Shown piece after piece: positions 5,515 through 7,372 of a stretch of DNA of 7,372 nucleotides. The position numbers and the translations under genes were made by a program. Origin of the DNA: CAZILN01 sp964540005 (GTDB lineage Bacteria > Bacteroidota > Bacteroidia > Bacteroidales > SM23-62); NCBI GenBank assembly GCA_964540005.1, contig CAZILN010000188.1:1-7372 (forward strand), in the 5' to 3' direction. Below the pieces are notes generated by a model. That model did no database searches and was not told the origin of the DNA. It saw nothing but the letters and a program-made list of their open reading frames with translations. The first letter of the stretch is position 1. Each line of letters begins with the position of its first letter.

Positions 5515-6309
5515 ATGATACAATATCTGGACCTGCTTGAGCATGTACTTGATAAAGGAACCAGGAAATCTGACCGGACCGGGACCGGGACCATCAGTAT
5601 TTTCGGGCACCAGATGAGGTTTAACCTCGAGGATGGTTTCCCGCTGCTGACCACAAAGAAACTTCATCTGCGTTCAATCATCCATGAGCTGTTGTGGTTC
5701 CTCAGAGGTGATACCAATACCTCGTACCTGAAGGACAACAATGTAAGTATCTGGGATGAGTGGGCAGATGAAAACGGGGATCTCGGACCTATTTACGGGT
5801 ACCAGTGGAGGAACTGGCCTGCTCCCGGCGGGCAGCATATTGACCAGATCAGTGGAGTTATTCGCTCCATCCGTGAGGATCCGGACTCCAGAAGGCACAT
5901 AGTCAGTGCCTGGAACGTTGGAGAGCTCAGCAAGATGGCCCTGCCGCCCTGTCATATACTTTTCCAGTTTTATGTCTCTGCTGGCAGGCTATCCTGTCAG
6001 CTTTACCAGCGAAGTGCGGATATTTTCCTGGGGGTACCCTTCAATATTGCCTCCTACTCCCTCCTGCTGATGATGATGGCACAGGTAACCGGACTGAAAC
6101 CCTATGAGTTTGTGCATACCCTGGCAGATGCCCATATTTATCTCAATCATATTGACCAGGTAAAACTACAGCTAAGCCGGCAGCCGCGTTCACTACCGGT
6201 GATGAAACTTAATGATCAGGTCACCAGCCTGTTTGATTTCACATTTGATGACTTTGAACTCAGCCAGTATAATCCGCATCCCCATATTAAGGGCGCGATT
6301 GCTGTATGA
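5515..6309 (+). CDS. thyA: Thymidylate synthase ThyA
   Basis: Makes dTMP from dUMP using 5,10-methylene-tetrahydrofolate, releasing dihydrofolate; cytosolic homodimer. From the ATG at 5515 the protein is 264 residues, the same length as E. coli ThyA, and aligns without gaps by eye. R21 (DRTGTGT), E58 (HELLWFLRGDT), W80 (WDEWADENGDLGPIYG), the catalytic C146 (ALPPCHILFQF), R166 (QLYQRSADIFLG), D169, N177 (PFNIASY), H207 and Y209 (DAHIYLNH) are all in place, and R126-R127 of the dimer partner's phosphate site is kept (PDSRRHIV). The protein ends HPHIKGAIAV, typical of the family. An in-frame ATG at 5491 would add eight residues (MRSRNSIQ) that fall in the stem-loop and have no counterpart, so it was rejected as start. 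The gene is followed after 23 bases by folA, which recycles its folate product. It is likely driven by the promoter at 5390-5417. Confidence 0.98.
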   Translation: MIQYLDLLEHVLDKGTRKSDRTGTGTISIFGHQMRFNLEDGFPLLTTKKLHLRSIIHELLWFLRGDTNTSYLKDNNVSIWDEWADENGDLGPIYGYQWRNWPAPGGQHIDQISGVIRSIREDPDSRRHIVSAWNVGELSKMALPPCHILFQFYVSAGRLSCQLYQRSADIFLGVPFNIASYSLLLMMMAQVTGLKPYEFVHTLADAHIYLNHIDQVKLQLSRQPRSLPVMKLNDQVTSLFDFTFDDFELSQYNPHPHIKGAIAV

Positions 6310-6332
6310 ACCGGATGGAAAAATATTAGAAT

Positions 6333-6830
6333 ATGAGCCTTTCAATAATAGTTGCCATAGCGAAAGAGAATGCCATAGGACTTAACAATGAATTATTATG
6401 GCATATTTCAGAGGATATGAAGCGGTTCAAGAGGATCACCGCAGGTCATAAAATTATTATGGGGCGCAATACTTATCTTTCATTGCCTAACCGCCCCCTG
6501 AAAAACCGCACCAATATAGTGATCTCCGACAAACCGGAGGAACGTTTTGAAGGATGTGAGATGGTCTATTCAATTGAAGAAGTCGTGCAGCTTTGTTCAG
6601 TAGATGAAGAATGTTTCATAATCGGGGGTGGCATGGTCTACAGGCAATTCCTTCCGCTGGCTGATAAGCTTTACCTGACGCTGGTGCATAAATCCTTCGA
6701 GGCCGATACTTTTTTCCCGGAAATAAATTTCGATGAATGGCAGGAGATTGAAAGGGTGACATTTGCACCTGATGAACAGAATGATTTCTCCTTTTCTTTT
6801 GTGACTTATACCAGGAAAAATACTGTGTAA
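6333..6830 (+). CDS. folA: Dihydrofolate reductase FolA
   Basis: Reduces dihydrofolate to tetrahydrofolate with NADPH, restoring the cofactor consumed by ThyA. At 165 residues it has the usual length of bacterial DHFR. Landmarks in order: IIVAIAKENAIGLNNELLWHI (residues 5-25, substrate and Met20-loop region), catalytic acid D28 in SEDMKRFKRIT (matches Asp27 of E. coli), IIMGRNTYLSLP (41-52, NADPH site), R59 in LKNRTNIVIS (substrate glutamate-binding Arg57 of E. coli), FIIGGGMVYRQFLPLADKLYLT (about 95-116, cofactor glycines), and DTFFPEI near 125-131. Nothing is missing. The ATG at 6333 lies 23 bases after the thyA stop with GGATGGA upstream as a weak ribosome binding site, so the pair is most likely one transcript. 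Confidence 0.97.
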   Translation: MSLSIIVAIAKENAIGLNNELLWHISEDMKRFKRITAGHKIIMGRNTYLSLPNRPLKNRTNIVISDKPEERFEGCEMVYSIEEVVQLCSVDEECFIIGGGMVYRQFLPLADKLYLTLVHKSFEADTFFPEINFDEWQEIERVTFAPDEQNDFSFSFVTYTRKNTV

Positions 6831-6831
6831 C

Positions 6832-6848
6832 AGAAATATGTCATTTCT
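6832..6848 (+). terminator. Weak A/T-rich hairpin after folA (possible terminator)
   Basis: AGAAAT (6832-6837) pairs with ATTTCT (6843-6848) around a 5-base loop, and two more T residues follow. It begins one base after the folA stop. The stem has a single G-C pair, so it is weak; it is listed only because nothing better marks the end of the thyA-folA unit. Confidence 0.22.
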
Positions 6849-6900
6849 TTAATCGTGGTATATTCGTAGAATCCTATATATTTCCCATTTCAGTTTTTAT

Positions 6901-6908
6901 TACATTTG
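6901..6908 (+). promoter_or_regulatory. Putative -7 promoter element (TACATTTG) for the MNT-HEPN module
   Basis: A full match to TAnnTTTG, 14 bases before the ATG at 6923, which implies a very short leader of about eight bases. No TTG lies at the expected -33 distance. It suggests that the toxin-antitoxin pair is transcribed independently of thyA-folA. Confidence 0.4.
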
Positions 6909-6922
6909 TTAAAATTAGATCA

Positions 6923-7207
6923 ATGGTAATTGCCCCGCAATACGAGATTATTCTTAAAACTCTGGAACCCTTTAAACCAGAAAAAGTTGGAATTTTCGGA
7001 TCTTATGCCAGAAATGAACAGACAAAGGATAGCGATCTGGATATATTAGTTAGTTTTAAGGAAACTATCAGCTTTTTGGACCTGGTGGGACTTGAACTGG
7101 AGCTTTCTGAAGTACTGGGAATTAAGGTCGATTTAATAACTGAAAGGTCTGTTAATCCAAGGCTTAAGAAGTACATTTATCAAGACCTGAAAGTCATTCT
7201 GGAATGA
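6923..7207 (+). CDS. MNT-type nucleotidyltransferase, antitoxin of a HEPN/MNT toxin-antitoxin pair
   Basis: A 94-residue minimal nucleotidyltransferase. The fold's signature GSX10DXD is exact: G26-S27 in VGIFGSYARNEQ, then D38 and D40 in KDSDLDILV. The third metal-binding acid is D70 in GIKVDLITE. The length and the ending (NPRLKKYIYQDLKVILE) are typical of MntA-like proteins. By family knowledge, active members transfer AMP from ATP to a tyrosine of the partner HEPN ribonuclease and so silence it. All catalytic residues are present, so this one is probably active. Its TGA overlaps the ATG of the HEPN gene (ATGA, four bases), which suggests translational coupling and supports the pairing. It follows folA after 92 bases with no metabolic link, as is usual for such mobile modules. 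Confidence 0.92.
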   Translation: MVIAPQYEIILKTLEPFKPEKVGIFGSYARNEQTKDSDLDILVSFKETISFLDLVGLELELSEVLGIKVDLITERSVNPRLKKYIYQDLKVILE

Positions 7208-7372
7208 CAAAGGACGATACAATCTATCTTGAACATATTCTTGACTCCATAGTAAATATATCGGAGTTCACTAAAGGATTCTCATTGGATAATTTCCTTG
7301 ATAATAAAGTTATACAGGATGCAACAATCCGGAATCTTGAGATTATTGGTGAAGCAACTAAAAACCTATCAG
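7204..7372 (+). CDS. HEPN-domain protein (HepT/DUF86-like toxin), N-terminal part, truncated by window edge
   Basis: ATG at 7204 overlaps the stop of the nucleotidyltransferase; 56 codons are visible without a stop. The start TKDDTIYLEHILDSIVNI, then EFTKGFSLDNFL and IRNLEIIGEATKNLS, match the first helices of HepT/DUF86 proteins, in which the RNLEIIGEA helix is the most conserved part. Such proteins are about 110-140 residues long, so roughly half is present. The RNase motif (RX4-6HXY), which also holds the tyrosine modified by the MNT partner, lies beyond the edge, so toxicity cannot be judged. Confidence 0.88.
   Translation, partial: MTKDDTIYLEHILDSIVNISEFTKGFSLDNFLDNKVIQDATIRNLEIIGEATKNLS

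Noticed and set aside
1..7372. CRISPR array, tRNA, rRNA, insertion sequence or integrase
   Set aside because: No regularly spaced repeats, no clover-leaf or TTCGAATC-type T-loop signals, and no transposase or recombinase motifs were seen on either strand.

Overview
The window looks like chromosomal DNA from a member of the Bacteroidota. Three things point that way. A secreted protein ends in a CHU_C (gliding-motility / type IX secretion) sorting domain. Several intergenic regions carry the TAnnTTTG -7 promoter element typical of the phylum. Most genes lack a strong Shine-Dalgarno sequence and have A-rich leaders instead. The genus cannot be told from the sequence alone.

Left part (1-2096): a truncated secreted TPR protein runs leftward off the window. 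Divergent to it is a rightward cluster: a 44-residue peptide gene (954-1088) with a double-glycine-type leader and a proline-rich tail, a strong hairpin, a 163-residue helical protein of unknown function, and a stand-alone CheY-like receiver. The peptide looks like a ribosomally made, leader-cleaved peptide precursor of the kind common in this phylum. No maturation enzyme or exporter is visible here, so the system is either incomplete in this window or works differently. This is the part most likely to hold something undescribed.

Middle part (2097-5186): a bile-acid/sodium-symporter-family (BASS) transporter on the plus strand converges on two minus-strand genes. These are an AI-2E-family membrane transporter (upstream) and a small secreted PKD + CHU_C protein (downstream).

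Right part (5187-7372): a 328-base intergenic region holds a good promoter candidate and an unusual nested stem-loop. It leads into thyA (thymidylate synthase) and folA (dihydrofolate reductase), 23 bases apart and very likely an operon. ThyA makes dTMP and turns methylene-tetrahydrofolate into dihydrofolate, which FolA reduces back to tetrahydrofolate. After them comes a two-gene MNT nucleotidyltransferase / HEPN toxin-antitoxin module with a 4-base ATGA overlap. Its HEPN gene is cut off by the right edge.

No tRNA, rRNA, CRISPR array, insertion sequence or integrase was seen.
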